Positions 17,209 to 26,365 of a DNA stretch of 64,000 nt are shown here, piece after piece; position 1 is the first letter of the stretch, and every line of letters begins with the position of its first letter. Position numbers and translations under genes: made by a program. Under the pieces are notes generated by a model, which worked only from the letters and a program-made list of their open reading frames with translations, was not told where the DNA came from and did no database searches. Origin of the DNA: Iningainema tapete BLCC-T55 (GTDB lineage: Bacteria > Cyanobacteriota > Cyanobacteriia > Cyanobacteriales > Nostocaceae); NCBI RefSeq assembly GCF_014698965.1, contig NZ_JACXAE010000134.1:186001-250000 (forward strand). The letters run 5' to 3'.

Positions 17209-18702
17209 CAAGATAGTAAATTCTGTACCTTCTCCTGGTACAGATTGACACATTAAATTACCACCATGCTTTTCTACTACAATTTGGTAACTGATTGACA
17301 ATCCCAAACCATTCGCTTTGCCTATTGGTTTAGTAGTAAAGAAAGGATCAAAAATTTTACTTTTCACTTCTTCTGTCATCCCTACACCATTGTCAGCAAT
17401 GCAAATAGCAACTTGATTATCTTGTCTCAATTCTGTGCGAATCTGAATTTGTCCTTTGTCTTGTACTAATGACTCTTCTATAGCATCAATTGCATTTGTG
17501 AGTAAACTCATAAAAACTTGATTGATTTCTCCAGCGTAAAACTCTACCTTGGGCAAGCGATCGTATTCCTTAACAACTTGAATTTCTCCTAGCCTTTGTT
17601 GCAGAATCATTAAGGTATTTTCTATTCCTTCGTGAAGCTCAACATCTTTAATCACAGCTTCATCTAACCTAGAGAAATTGCGTAATGTTTGCACGATATC
17701 TCGGATTCTAGCTGCACCTGTACGCAATGAGTTCAAGAGGTTGGGTACATCTTCTCGAATATACTCTAAATCTATCTCCTCTGCTTTTTCCATAAATTCT
17801 GGCAGAGGAGTGGGAGTTTTTTCTAAGTAAATATCCACTAATTCTAGTAAAGACTGGACGTATTCTGAAATAGGAGCTAAATTTCCATAAATAAAGCTAA
17901 TAGGGTTGTTAATTTCATGAGCAATTCCAGCTACTAATTGTCCTAAACTGGACATTTTTTCACTTTGAATCATTTGTAATTGTGTGCGGTGTAATTCTTC
18001 GAGAGCATTTTGCAATTCCTGAGTTCTTTGCGCTACTCGTTTTTCCAAAGTGTTGTAAAAACGGGCATTTTCTAGAGAAATGGCAGCTTGAGAGGCAATG
18101 ACTTGCAAAACTTCTAACCTATCTTTAGTAAAAGCACCTGTTGCCAGATTATTTTCTAAATATAAAATTCCGACAATAGTGCTTTGATGCATGATAGGCA
18201 GAACGAGAATAGATTTTGGTTTGTTTTCTACTATATATGAATCATAATTAAATTGTTTATTTTGAGTGGCATCATCTAAAAGTAAAGGAGTTTGGGTACG
18301 ATTAACATAGTTAATCAGGTTTTTTGGCAGCGTATCACATTTAGTAACAGGCAGAGATTGACAGACTGTAACGTTGTTTTCACCGATGAGGGCAGCCTCT
18401 ATAAATAATTGCTCATCTTGTTTGTCGAGAAAAATGACTTTTTCAGCACCTGCATTTTCGCGTACTAGATGCATGAGTTTTTCTAGCAAATTTTCCACAA
18501 CAATTTCAGAAGAAAGTGCTTGGGATGCTTTCACCACCGTTAACAAATCAAAAGATTGAGAATTACCAGTAGTTGAGCCAGTGGTAGTGTCTTTAGATAG
18601 TGAGTCTGTTGTTTTAACACGGAGGTAGGGATAAAGCGATTCTAATTGTTGAACTTTAGCTGTAGCGCCCCATTTGAGATAGTAATAATAAGCTTTATTC
18701 AT
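17194..18702 (-). pseudogene. GAF-histidine kinase C-terminal fragment of a multisensor kinase
   Basis: An intact 502-codon frame corresponding to the C-terminus of a very large kinase/ATPase/GAF/histidine-kinase protein. It contains a GAF domain (about 66-213), the phosphoacceptor His262 in GIAHEINNP, the N-box SLLTNAIDAIEE, G1 IADNGVGM, F-box FDPFFTTKP and G2 GLGLS. Its first residues (MNKAYYYYLKWGATAKVQQL) are normally internal, after the TPR-like region. The ATG overlaps the stop of the upstream fragment (ATGA), apparently created at a deletion junction. All kinase motifs are intact, so it could still make a stand-alone sensor kinase; I call it a gene fragment because of its origin. Confidence 0.7.
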
Positions 18703-19158
18703 GTATAATTGATCAATTCTACTTCTGCTCTTTCTTTGTGTAAGTTTAGCGTTAATTCATACTGTGTGTACCAACTATTGTTTGTTAGTAATTCCATCGC
18801 TATACGTAAATATTTAACAGCCGGTTCATAAGCTGCTGAAGCTTTGGCTTTACGTCCAGCTATTAAGTTTAATTGCGCTAATTCTTCTTGTTTGAAGAAA
18901 CCCGGTTTCTCTGAGAAACCGGGTTTCTGAGCAGGAATGCCAAGATTAAGTTGGTTAACAATATCAAAGATGTTGTCTAGTAATTGCTCTGTTGGTGTAT
19001 TATTTAGTAGTAATTGACCGATTTGGCGATGAGTGGCTTGCTTTTGCTCGTCAGAAATTAATGAATAAGCAGCTTGTTGTACTCTGTCATGCAAAAACTT
19101 ATATTCTAATTTAGTGTCATCAAAGTTAAATTGTTGAAGTTCACTCTTATCAAACAAC
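18699..19158 (-). pseudogene. middle fragment of the multisensor kinase gene
   Basis: Continuation of the broken gene on the 3' side of the IS. It reads LFDKSELQQFNFDDTKLEYK and then FLHDRVQQAAYSLISDEQKQ, standard sequence after the ATPase module, and stops at ELINYT. The several hundred residues of TPR-like sequence expected before MNKAYYYY are missing, so an internal deletion with a frameshift is inferred. In-frame in this fragment is a palindromic repeat encoding KPGFSEKPGFF. No start codon of its own is expected; the first codons of its open frame lie in IS sequence. Confidence 0.7.
18896..18928. repeat. palindromic repeat inside coding sequence
   Basis: AGAAACCCGGTTTCT and AGAAACCGGGTTTCT form perfect 15-bp arms around CTG, and each arm is itself almost palindromic (AAACCCGGTTT). 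It is translated in frame as QKPGFSEKPGFF. Related CCCGGTTT or CCCGATTT hairpins occur at 23262-23288 and near 26297 in this window, between genes. Confidence 0.7.
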
Positions 19159-20429
19159 CTGACGGGGCGACAAAGCACGCTGAAAAGTTTGTGAGGTAAA
19201 GAGTGTAGCAATTTATGGTAAAAAAAAGTAGGTCTACCTTTGTCAAGAAGACCCACTTGTTGAAAATGTTACCAATATTTTACCAAACATACCTGCAAAA
19301 TAATCTTAGCCCAGCAGAATATTTGTTGGTTCAAATTCTCATTAATCTCCTGCAATCCATTAAAAATGTTAGCTTAGAGACGTTAGCCACATCAATACCT
19401 ATTCCTATTTTATTTGAAAGTAGAAGAAAGAAGATACAAAGATTTTTATCCTTACCAAACCTGTCAATTGAAAAGGTTTGGTTTCCGATTGTCATGGCTT
19501 GGTTATCCACATATTTTGAGAAAGAAAAAATAATTTATGTGGTAATGGATAGAACAAAATGGAGTCGGATAAATCTCTTCATGGTCAGTGTGGTTTGGGA
19601 TAAGAGAGCATTTCCAGTATATTTTTCTTTGCTACCAAAGTTAGGTAATAGTAATCTTGAGGAGCAGACAAAGATTTTCTCACAAATTTTGCCACATGCG
19701 TGAAAATTACAAAATCTGTGTGTTGGGAGATAGAGAGTTTTGTTCTGTTCATCTGGCAAACTGGCTTAGAGAAAGAAATGTATACTTTTGCCTACGACTC
19801 AAAAAGAATCATTTTATCGAAGTAAAAGAAGACATTTGGCTAGAACTAAAGCAGGTAGGATTATCACCCGGAGTATCCTTATTTTTTCAAGGAGTAAAAG
19901 TTACAAAAACTCAAGGTTTTTTCAGTTTTAACGTTGCTTGTAAGTGGAAACGTAAAATATTAGGCGTTGCTCCTACAGAAGGATGGTTCATTTTAACAAA
20001 TTTAGAGACTCTTGAGTTAGCGATTTCTGCGTATAAAAGAAGATTCGACATTGAAGAAATGTTTCGTGACTTTAAGAAGGGTGGCTATAATTTGGAGGAT
20101 ACTAATGTATCTGGTGACCGTTTGATTACTCTAATTTTATTGATAGCAATCGCATACACTTCTGCCACAATTCATGGACAGCAAATTAAACGTAAAGGCG
20201 TACAAAAGTATGTTGGTCGTGTTAAAGAACCTGGTCGTATTGAAAGACGTCATAGCAGTTTTTATATTGGATTATATGGAGAAACTTGGGTTAATTTTAT
20301 GGAGCCATATCAAGATTTAGTCACCAAATTAATGAGATTAAATCCCAATAAGCTGACATTTTATCAACGAGGTCTTAGGGCTATGGAGCTTATTATAGCT
20401 GCATCCTAGCTCTTTTGTCGCCCCGTCAG
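19159..20429 (+). mobile_element. IS4-family insertion sequence
   Basis: A 1271-bp element bounded by inverted repeats: CTGACGGGGCGACAAA inward from 19159 and the same 16 bases inward (minus strand) from 20429. It lies inside the ATPase part of the multisensor kinase gene. No target duplication is visible at the two edges (left ...TCAAACAAC, right AATCTTTG...), so a small deletion may have accompanied or followed insertion. The transposase frame inside is broken once. Confidence 0.85.
19266..20409 (+). pseudogene. IS4-family transposase with a frameshift
   Basis: DDE transposase in two overlapping frames. The first (start MLPIFYQTYLQNN; an earlier ATG at 19215 adds 17 codons) carries the first Asp in VVMDRTKW and stops at TGA 19701-19703. 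The second, one base out of register, begins around 19698 (MRENYKICVLGDREF, second Asp) and contains the Y-x2-R-x3-E-x6-K signature (YKRRFDIEEMFRDFK). Related transposases are normally one frame, so an extra base near CCACATGCGTGA is the simplest reason. Programmed frameshifting cannot be excluded, but no slippery run is obvious at the junction. Confidence 0.75.
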
Positions 20430-21676
20430 AATCTTTGTTTAATGGTAAAATGAGTCCCTGCTGTAAAGCTGTCCATAAGTCGTCAGCAATTTCTAAAACA
20501 GTTTTTTGAGTAACGCTCGCCAACACATCTAATTTGAAGCGATCGCCAATACAAGCTGCATAAGTTAAACAAGCTTGCGTTGATTTGGGCAACTTACAAA
20601 TATTACGTGCCATCAATTCTACCACACCCAAATCGGTAATTCCCACTGTTTGAATTTGCTCAATATTCCACTGCCACCCCCCTTTCTCTAAAGGGGTATC
20701 AAACACCAGCAATTCCTGTTGCAGCGTCTTCAACATCTGCGTCAAGAAAAAGGGATTACCACCAGTTTTATTAAATAATAATGATGCAAGTTCTTGTATT
20801 TGAGCGGTTTCAGGTTGAGCGAAAGTATCGCATAACAGTTGATTGACACAAGTTAGATCTAAAGGTTTGACAACAATACGATCAACTACTATCCCCGTTT
20901 GCTGAATTTCCTCTACTGTTTGCATTAACGGATGTAGAGACGCGCCATCAAACGTCTCTACCTCGTTATCCCGATATGCACCAATTAACAGCAGATACTG
21001 ACTGTCAGGATCGCAAATCAACAGTTGCATTAATTTGAGCGACGCAACATCAGCCCACTGCAAATCATCTAAAAAGATTACCAGCGGATGCTCTTTTTGG
21101 GTAAAGACGCGCACAAACTCTCGGAAAACTAGATTAAAACGATTTTGCGTTTCAGTTAGCCCCAACTTTTGTACTGGGCGTTGCTTACCTATAATCAACT
21201 CAACTTCAGGAATAAAATCAACAACAATTTGTCCGTTATTACCTAAAGCCGCGTGCAGTTTTTCTCTCCATTCTTGCAATGAATCCTGATTTTCTGTAAG
21301 TAAGGAGTGCATTAAAGATTGAAATGCCTGAATGATAGAGGCATAAGGAATGTTACGCTTGAACTGGTCGAATTTACCAGCAATGAAATAGCCCCTTTGC
21401 CTTACAATTGGCTTGTGAATTTCATTAATCAGCATTGATTTACCAATGCCAGAATAACCTGAGACAAATACTGGGACGCACATGCCTTGACTTGCACGTT
21501 CAAAGGCAGCTATTAGGGTTGCGACTTCCTGAACACGTCCGTAAAGTTTTTGGGGAATAAGTAACTCGCAAGTGCGATCGCGTTCTCCAGGAATGAAGTC
21601 TTTGCTGTTAGCTTGCCAGTGAGTTTGTACAAATTCTAAATCAGTTTTTAGTCCCCAAGCACTTTGGTATCTATCC
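20430..21676 (-). pseudogene. ATPase-domain fragment of the multisensor kinase gene
   Basis: Open frame for the predicted-ATPase module that normally follows the kinase domain. It starts in the linker KNAEDRYQSAWGLKTDLEF, then LYGRVQEV, Walker A VSGYSGIGKSML, FDQFKRNIPYASI and Walker B VIFLDDLQWAD. It is cut by the IS after LILPLNKD. Upstream, the reading frame joins the kinase stub out of frame at TATAGCGAAAAATGC. It cannot give a complete protein. Confidence 0.75.
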
Positions 21677-21925
21677 TCAGCATTTTTCGCTATAAAGTCT
21701 TAAAACTTTGACAACCCCCGGTAAATCCAAATTTACAACTGTTTTATATTCGTGCTTGAGACGAGCTAGAGCTAAGAGTGATGGATAATCAGCTCTGAGA
21801 ACTTTGAGAATTACAGGCTGCTGGTTATTTTGTGCTATACCCCGATAAATAGTGGTGTTGATTCCTTCATGAATAATTTCGCTAACATCGTAGCCGGGAA
21901 CTAATAGAGGTTGAAGCATTAACAA
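21677..21925 (-). pseudogene. N-terminal kinase stub of the multisensor kinase gene
   Basis: The true 5' end of the broken gene. MLQPLLVPGYDVSEIIHEG is the standard N-terminus of the cyanobacterial Ser/Thr kinase/ATPase/histidine-kinase proteins, and PVILKVL carries the ATP-binding Lys. After 82 codons it hits a stop (YSEKC). The catalytic loop and the rest of the kinase domain are absent, consistent with a deletion of roughly 200 codons that also shifted the frame. It begins with two nearby ATGs (21925 and 21919). Confidence 0.75.
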
Positions 21926-21990
21926 ACCTTTTCGATCAATCTTTTTGTTTTGCCTAACCTTATAGTTCCCAAAATTTGTATAACAAATTC

Positions 21991-22019
21991 AGGGCAAGCT
22001 AGTAAAGATAACTTGCCCT
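21991..22019 (-). terminator. hairpin downstream of beta-barrel gene
   Basis: AGGGCAAG and CTTGCCCT form an 8-bp stem 15 bp past the stop of the gene at 22034. No strong T-tract follows on the minus strand, so terminator function is only possible. Confidence 0.4.
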
Positions 22020-22033
22020 TGATGCTTCTTACT

Positions 22034-23065
22034 TTAGAATCCAGAAAAGTTGTAGCCGATGCCGATAGATAATCCTACAGCAGCATTATCGAAAGGTGTT
22101 GCATTTATAGCAGCAGTTGCTGTAAATCTAGGTGAGAGCGGAACATCCACGCCACCTGTGAGGAGGAAATCAGCTGAGGTATCATCGCCAAATGATACGG
22201 CAGCTCCAGCACCAAGATATGGAGCTATACCTAATCCATTAGTTCCTGGTATTGCCCGGGGTGCTAAATCATAGGTGATTGGCAGCAGTAAGGTAGGATC
22301 TTCACTCACAAATACACTTGGGCGCACAGAAAAGTTTCTTGTTAGACCAATTTTGCTAAATACAACAAAGCTACCGTCGCCTATAGCAGTGTCACCAGTA
22401 CCTAAACCAATGTTACCACCAATCCCAAAGTAGCTAGATCCAGAACGAGTAGATCTACCAGGCGAAATCCCATCACTACTAGGTGTAGTTGGTGTTGTCG
22501 GGGTAGTAGTGTCTGGTGTGGTGGGAGTGGTTGGGGTAGTAGTGTCTGGTGTATAAGTACCCGGTGGTGTGGTTGGGGTAGTAGTGTCTGGTGTATAAGT
22601 ACCCGGTGGTGTTGTCTGATTTGGTGAAGTAGGATCTGGTGTAAGTGTACCTGGTGGTGTTGTCGGGGTAGTGGTGTCAGGCGTAATTGTACCTGGTGTG
22701 GGCTGAGTTGGTGAAGTAGGATCTGGTGTAAGTGTACCGGGTGTATTCGGACTGGTGGGGGACCCCGGAGTAGTCCGATCAACTTGAGCCACAGGTAATG
22801 CTACATTTTGAGCAGGAACATTTACCAGCGCAGAAGCAGATGTAGCAAATTTTCCCGGGGTAGGCACAGCATCAGAACTTACTGTGAATGGAGTATTGAT
22901 GGCTACAGTTTTGGCATGAGACTGAGAAGCTCTATTTGCCAGCCCTTGACCTTTATGGGAGGCGATCGCTTTACTATTAGTAGATTCTACTGTTTCAGCT
23001 TGGGCTGATAATCCACTAAATACAACCGTTAACGTAGTAAGACCCAGCAGTAAAGAATTACGCAT
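22034..23065 (-). CDS. outer-membrane beta-barrel protein with Thr/Pro linker
   Basis: A 343-aa exported protein. A signal peptide (ending near GLSAQAE) is followed by a Ser/Ala-rich stretch. About residues 100-200 are low-complexity repeats of the PGTLTPDPTSP / PGTYTPDTTTPTTP type. The C-terminal 140 residues form a small porin-like barrel (YFGIGGNIGLGTGDTAIGDG; GVDVPLSPRFTATAAINATP) ending in Phe after GIGYNFSG, as expected for Bam-inserted barrels. It probably sits in the outer membrane with the Thr/Pro linker in the periplasm or at the surface. The gene is monocistronic. Confidence 0.75.
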   Translation of the reverse strand: MRNSLLLGLTTLTVVFSGLSAQAETVESTNSKAIASHKGQGLANRASQSHAKTVAINTPFTVSSDAVPTPGKFATSASALVNVPAQNVALPVAQVDRTTPGSPTSPNTPGTLTPDPTSPTQPTPGTITPDTTTPTTPPGTLTPDPTSPNQTTPPGTYTPDTTTPTTPPGTYTPDTTTPTTPTTPDTTTPTTPTTPSSDGISPGRSTRSGSSYFGIGGNIGLGTGDTAIGDGSFVVFSKIGLTRNFSVRPSVFVSEDPTLLLPITYDLAPRAIPGTNGLGIAPYLGAGAAVSFGDDTSADFLLTGGVDVPLSPRFTATAAINATPFDNAAVGLSIGIGYNFSGF

Positions 23066-23255
23066 GATTAAGTAGCGCTCTGAATCTGTGTTTTTGTATG
23101 GTAATTGTTAAGACTACGGTAGCCAAAATACTCTGACAAACTTTAATGAATGTTAGAGTTTTTAAATCGGCGTCAGTAAAAGTATAAATCCTGCTGTACC
23201 ACTTAACTTCCATCTAAAGACTGTCTTATATTCAAGTTATCCTGTCGTAAGACAG

Positions 23256-23288
23256 ATAAAAAACCCGATTTTCTCTAGAAATCGGGTT
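23256..23288 (-). terminator. intrinsic terminator of uvrB
   Basis: On the minus strand, AACCCGATTT and AAAATCGGGTT pair around CTAGAG and are followed by TTTTT, about 45 bp past the uvrB stop. This is a good rho-independent terminator. Its stem resembles the CCCGGTTT palindromes elsewhere in the window. Confidence 0.75.
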
Positions 23289-23329
23289 AATTTCCGTGAA
23301 CTACAGATAATTTTTGCTCAATTGTAGTT

Positions 23330-25327
23330 CTAATGTCCTACTAATTTATCTCGCAAATGCTTAATGCGATCACGCAACGAAGCCGCTTGTTCAAACTCCA
23401 ATTTCTTCGCTGCTTCTTTCATTTGTCCTTCCAACAAAGTTATCAACTGCGGAATCTCTTCTAGCGGCAATTCATCTATATTTTGCTCAACTGTCTGTAC
23501 ATCAGTTGCGTTGAGACGACGCGACACTTCCAAAAAAGACAAAATCGCGTTACTGGATTTTTTCACAATCGGTTGAGGAGTAATCCCATGTGTCCGATTG
23601 TACGCCGTTTGAATTCCCCGCCGCCTATCAGTTTCCTCAATTGCTTTAATCATGCTATCTGTGAGGTTATCAGCATACATAATCGCTTTTCCCCGCACAT
23701 GACGAGCAGCTCTACCAATAGTTTGAATCAAAGAACGCTCTGCACGCAAAAACCCTTCTTTATCTGCATCCAAAATTGCCACAAGAGAAACTTCCGGTAA
23801 ATCCAAACCTTCCCGTAACAAATTTACACCAACCAATACATCAAATTTACCGTCGCGTAAATCTTGTATAATTTCGATCCGCTCAATCGAATTAATTTCC
23901 GAGTGCAAATATCTAACTCTAATACTATTATCTTGCAGGTATTCAGTTAAATCTTCTGCCATGCGCTTAGTTAGAGTAGTAATTAGCACCCGTTCGTGAA
24001 GATCAACTCTGTCTTTAATTTCACCTAATAAATCATCAATTTGTCCTTCTGTGGGACGAACAATAATTTCTGGATCGATTACTCCAGTTGGTCTAATAAT
24101 TTGTTCTACCACATTACCATTACTAATTTCTAATTCCCACTCTCCTGGTGTAGCGGAAACAAAAATACACTGGTTTACCTTCTCCCAAAATTCCTCAGCT
24201 TTGAGAGGACGGTTATCAGCAGCACTAGGTAGACGAAATCCGTGTTCAATCAAAACTCGTTTGCGAGCTTGATCGCCATTGTACATGCCGCGAATTTGTG
24301 GTATACTGACGTGAGATTCATCAATGACCAATAGCCAATCTTTAGGAAAGTAATCAATTAAACATTCTGGTGGTTCTCCTGGTAGGCGTCCAGCGAGAAG
24401 GCGGGAATAATTCTCCACGCCGTTACAATAACCTACCTCACGCAACATTTCCAAATCATAGCGGGTGCGTTGATCTATGCGTTGCGCTTCTAGTAACTTT
24501 CCGGCTTCTTCTAATTGTGCTTTGCGCTCTTTTAATTCTGCTTCAATCGCATCACAAGCAGCTTCTAGTCTTTCTTCTGGAGTAACGAAGTGACGTGCCG
24601 GGTAGATATTTACCGCTTCTATACTTTTGATGATTTCACCTGTAACTGGATCAACGTAACGAATCGCATCAATTTCATCACCAAAAAATTCTACACGAAT
24701 AATTCTGTCTTCGTATGCAGGACCAATTTCCAATACATCACCCCGCACGCGAAAACGTCCTCTGGAGAGTTCCAGATCGTTGCGGCTATACTGTACTGAT
24801 GTTAAATCTCTTAAAATCTGACGTTGATTTACTTCCATCCCGACTTGAAAAGGAATTGCCGCTTTGAGATATTCAGCAGGAATACCTAAACCATAGATGC
24901 AGCTAATTGAAGCAACCACAATTACATCACGTCGTTCAAATAGCGATCGCGTGGCTGAGTGCCGCAACATATCAATTTCATCGTTAATCGACGCTGTTTT
25001 TTCGATATAAGTATCGCTAACGGGAATATACGCTTCTGGCTGATAATAGTCGTAGTAGCTAACGAAATATTCTACAGCATTATGAGGAAAGAACTCGCGC
25101 AACTCATTACATAGTTGCGCTGCGAGTGTTTTGTTATGTGCTAAAACTAGGGTAGGTTTCTTGATTTGATTAATTACATTAGCAATTGTAAAAGTTTTGC
25201 CGGTACCAGTTGCGCCGAGAAGAGTTTGATATTGTAACCCATTACTGACACCTGCCGCAAGTTGTGCGATCGCCCGTGGTTGATCGCCTGTTGGTTGAAA
25301 GGAAGCTTGGATATCAAATTGCGTCAT
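23330..25327 (-). CDS. uvrB: excinuclease ABC subunit B
   Basis: DNA-repair helicase-like UvrB, 665 aa from the ATG at 25327 ([17 protein letters not shown]), which matches the usual length; an upstream ATG at 25360 would add 11 residues. It loads onto damaged DNA from UvrA and recruits UvrC. Visible are Walker [11 protein letters not shown], the beta-hairpin region [12 protein letters not shown], the DEAD-like DESHVS, motif [11 protein letters not shown], and a C-terminal UVR domain ([19 protein letters not shown]). It is a stand-alone gene with its own terminator. Confidence 0.97.
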   Translation of the reverse strand: MTQFDIQASFQPTGDQPRAIAQLAAGVSNGLQYQTLLGATGTGKTFTIANVINQIKKPTLVLAHNKTLAAQLCNELREFFPHNAVEYFVSYYDYYQPEAYIPVSDTYIEKTASINDEIDMLRHSATRSLFERRDVIVVASISCIYGLGIPAEYLKAAIPFQVGMEVNQRQILRDLTSVQYSRNDLELSRGRFRVRGDVLEIGPAYEDRIIRVEFFGDEIDAIRYVDPVTGEIIKSIEAVNIYPARHFVTPEERLEAACDAIEAELKERKAQLEEAGKLLEAQRIDQRTRYDLEMLREVGYCNGVENYSRLLAGRLPGEPPECLIDYFPKDWLLVIDESHVSIPQIRGMYNGDQARKRVLIEHGFRLPSAADNRPLKAEEFWEKVNQCIFVSATPGEWELEISNGNVVEQIIRPTGVIDPEIIVRPTEGQIDDLLGEIKDRVDLHERVLITTLTKRMAEDLTEYLQDNSIRVRYLHSEINSIERIEIIQDLRDGKFDVLVGVNLLREGLDLPEVSLVAILDADKEGFLRAERSLIQTIGRAARHVRGKAIMYADNLTDSMIKAIEETDRRRGIQTAYNRTHGITPQPIVKKSSNAILSFLEVSRRLNATDVQTVEQNIDELPLEEIPQLITLLEGQMKEAAKKLEFEQAASLRDRIKHLRDKLVGH

Positions 25328-25398
25328 ATGAGAGAGAAAATGAACCATGCCTATATTCATTATGTTTAATAGTTTGTGCGATCGTCTCAGTAGCTTTG

Positions 25399-25415
25399 TA
25401 CGGCATTTTGCCGTA
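25399..25415. promoter_or_regulatory. candidate operator TACGGCA-TTT-TGCCGTA
   Basis: Perfect 7-bp inverted repeat with a 3-bp spacer, 34 bp before the likely start of the antitoxin gene. TacA/DUF1778-type antitoxins are ribbon-helix-helix repressors that bind such palindromes in their own promoter. An autoregulatory operator is therefore likely; the assignment is inference from position and symmetry. Confidence 0.6.
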
Positions 25416-25448
25416 TCATTAAGAAAAGAAGCTAAAACGGAGAGTCAG

Positions 25449-25766
25449 ATGACCATACCAAATGCTAAAAACGGAGTAAAAGAGGAAGCCAAGCATATTA
25501 AGCTTGAACGCTTGGAAGCCAGACTAACACGAGAACAGAAAGAATTGCTCCAACAAGCTGCAGAGCTAGAAGGTAGGACACTAACGGATTTTGTGATCAG
25601 CAGCGCTCAGGCAGCAGCAGTTCGTACCATTCAAGAACATACACTGATTAGCTTAACTAAACGAGACAGTGAAGCCTTTGTCGAAGCTTTACTCAATCCT
25701 CCTGAACCTGGAGCAGCATTATTGGCTGCGGCTAAACAATACAAGCAAAGTATGGGGCTTGAGTAA
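25449..25766 (+). CDS. tacA: TacA-like DUF1778 antitoxin
   Basis: Ribbon-helix-helix antitoxin of about 105 aa from the ATG at 25449, which follows a GGAGAG; the open frame extends 34 codons further but through the operator. The DUF1778 core is clear: RLEARLTREQKELLQQAAEL, then GRTLTDFVISSAQAAA. The C-terminal tail (FVEALLNPPEPGAALLAAAK) is the neutralising segment that wraps the partner toxin in this family. The toxin gene begins at the next base after its stop codon, so translation is probably coupled. Confidence 0.85.
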   Translation: MTIPNAKNGVKEEAKHIKLERLEARLTREQKELLQQAAELEGRTLTDFVISSAQAAAVRTIQEHTLISLTKRDSEAFVEALLNPPEPGAALLAAAKQYKQSMGLE

Positions 25767-26288
25767 GTGAAGTTCCCTCTGTTTGCTTATATTATAGAAC
25801 CGCTGAATGCTCAACATAACCGTTTTGATTTTGAGTGTGGAGTTGAAGCGCTTGACCGATACTTAAAGCAGCAAGCAAGCCAAGATATGCGTCGGAGAAT
25901 AGCTGCTTTGTTTGTACTAGTTGACCAAGATAGTAACAGTATAGCAGGTTACTATACCTTAGCTGCCACAGCAATTCGTCTGACAGAATTACCTCCGGAT
26001 ATATCGAAGAAATTGCCAAAATACCCGCTCCTTCCAGCGACTCTTTTGGGACGGTTGGCTGTTGAGCAACGCTATCAGGGACAAGGATTAGGCTCTTTTC
26101 TTTTGATGGATGCATTGCGGCGCAGTTTAAATAATGAGATTGCTTCAATGGCGGTTGTAGTTGATGCAAAGGATGACAAAGCCCGTGATTTCTATGAACA
26201 TCATCAGTTTATGACGTTTCCCGAACAATCGCAGCGTCTGTATCTACCGATGACAACTATTGCTAAATTGTTTAGCACTAGCACGTAA
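25767..26288 (+). CDS. tacT: TacT-like GNAT acetyltransferase toxin
   Basis: A 173-aa GNAT-fold protein starting at GTG directly after tacA. The acetyl-CoA pyrophosphate loop is QRYQGQGLG (residues 101-109), the strand LLGRLAV precedes it, and Tyr143 in ARDFYEHHQF corresponds to the catalytic Tyr of TacT. TacT enzymes acetylate the amino group of charged tRNAs and stop translation. Residues look intact. The pair plus the palindromic operator makes a complete toxin-antitoxin module. Confidence 0.87.
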   Translation: MKFPLFAYIIEPLNAQHNRFDFECGVEALDRYLKQQASQDMRRRIAALFVLVDQDSNSIAGYYTLAATAIRLTELPPDISKKLPKYPLLPATLLGRLAVEQRYQGQGLGSFLLMDALRRSLNNEIASMAVVVDAKDDKARDFYEHHQFMTFPEQSQRLYLPMTTIAKLFSTST

Positions 26289-26365
26289 TATAACTGAACC
26301 TAAAAACCCGGTTTTTATTGGTTCTCTATGGCTTGATTAGATCTTTGAGTTAATCCAAAATTGTC

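Noticed and set aside
19215-19265. Upstream start of the IS4 transposase
   Set aside because: It would run through the hairpin, and the residues do not resemble the family; MLPIFYQ at 19266 fits better.
22450-22740. Repeats spaced like a CRISPR array
   Set aside because: The repeats encode Thr/Pro-rich units in frame in the beta-barrel protein; there are no unique spacers of constant length.
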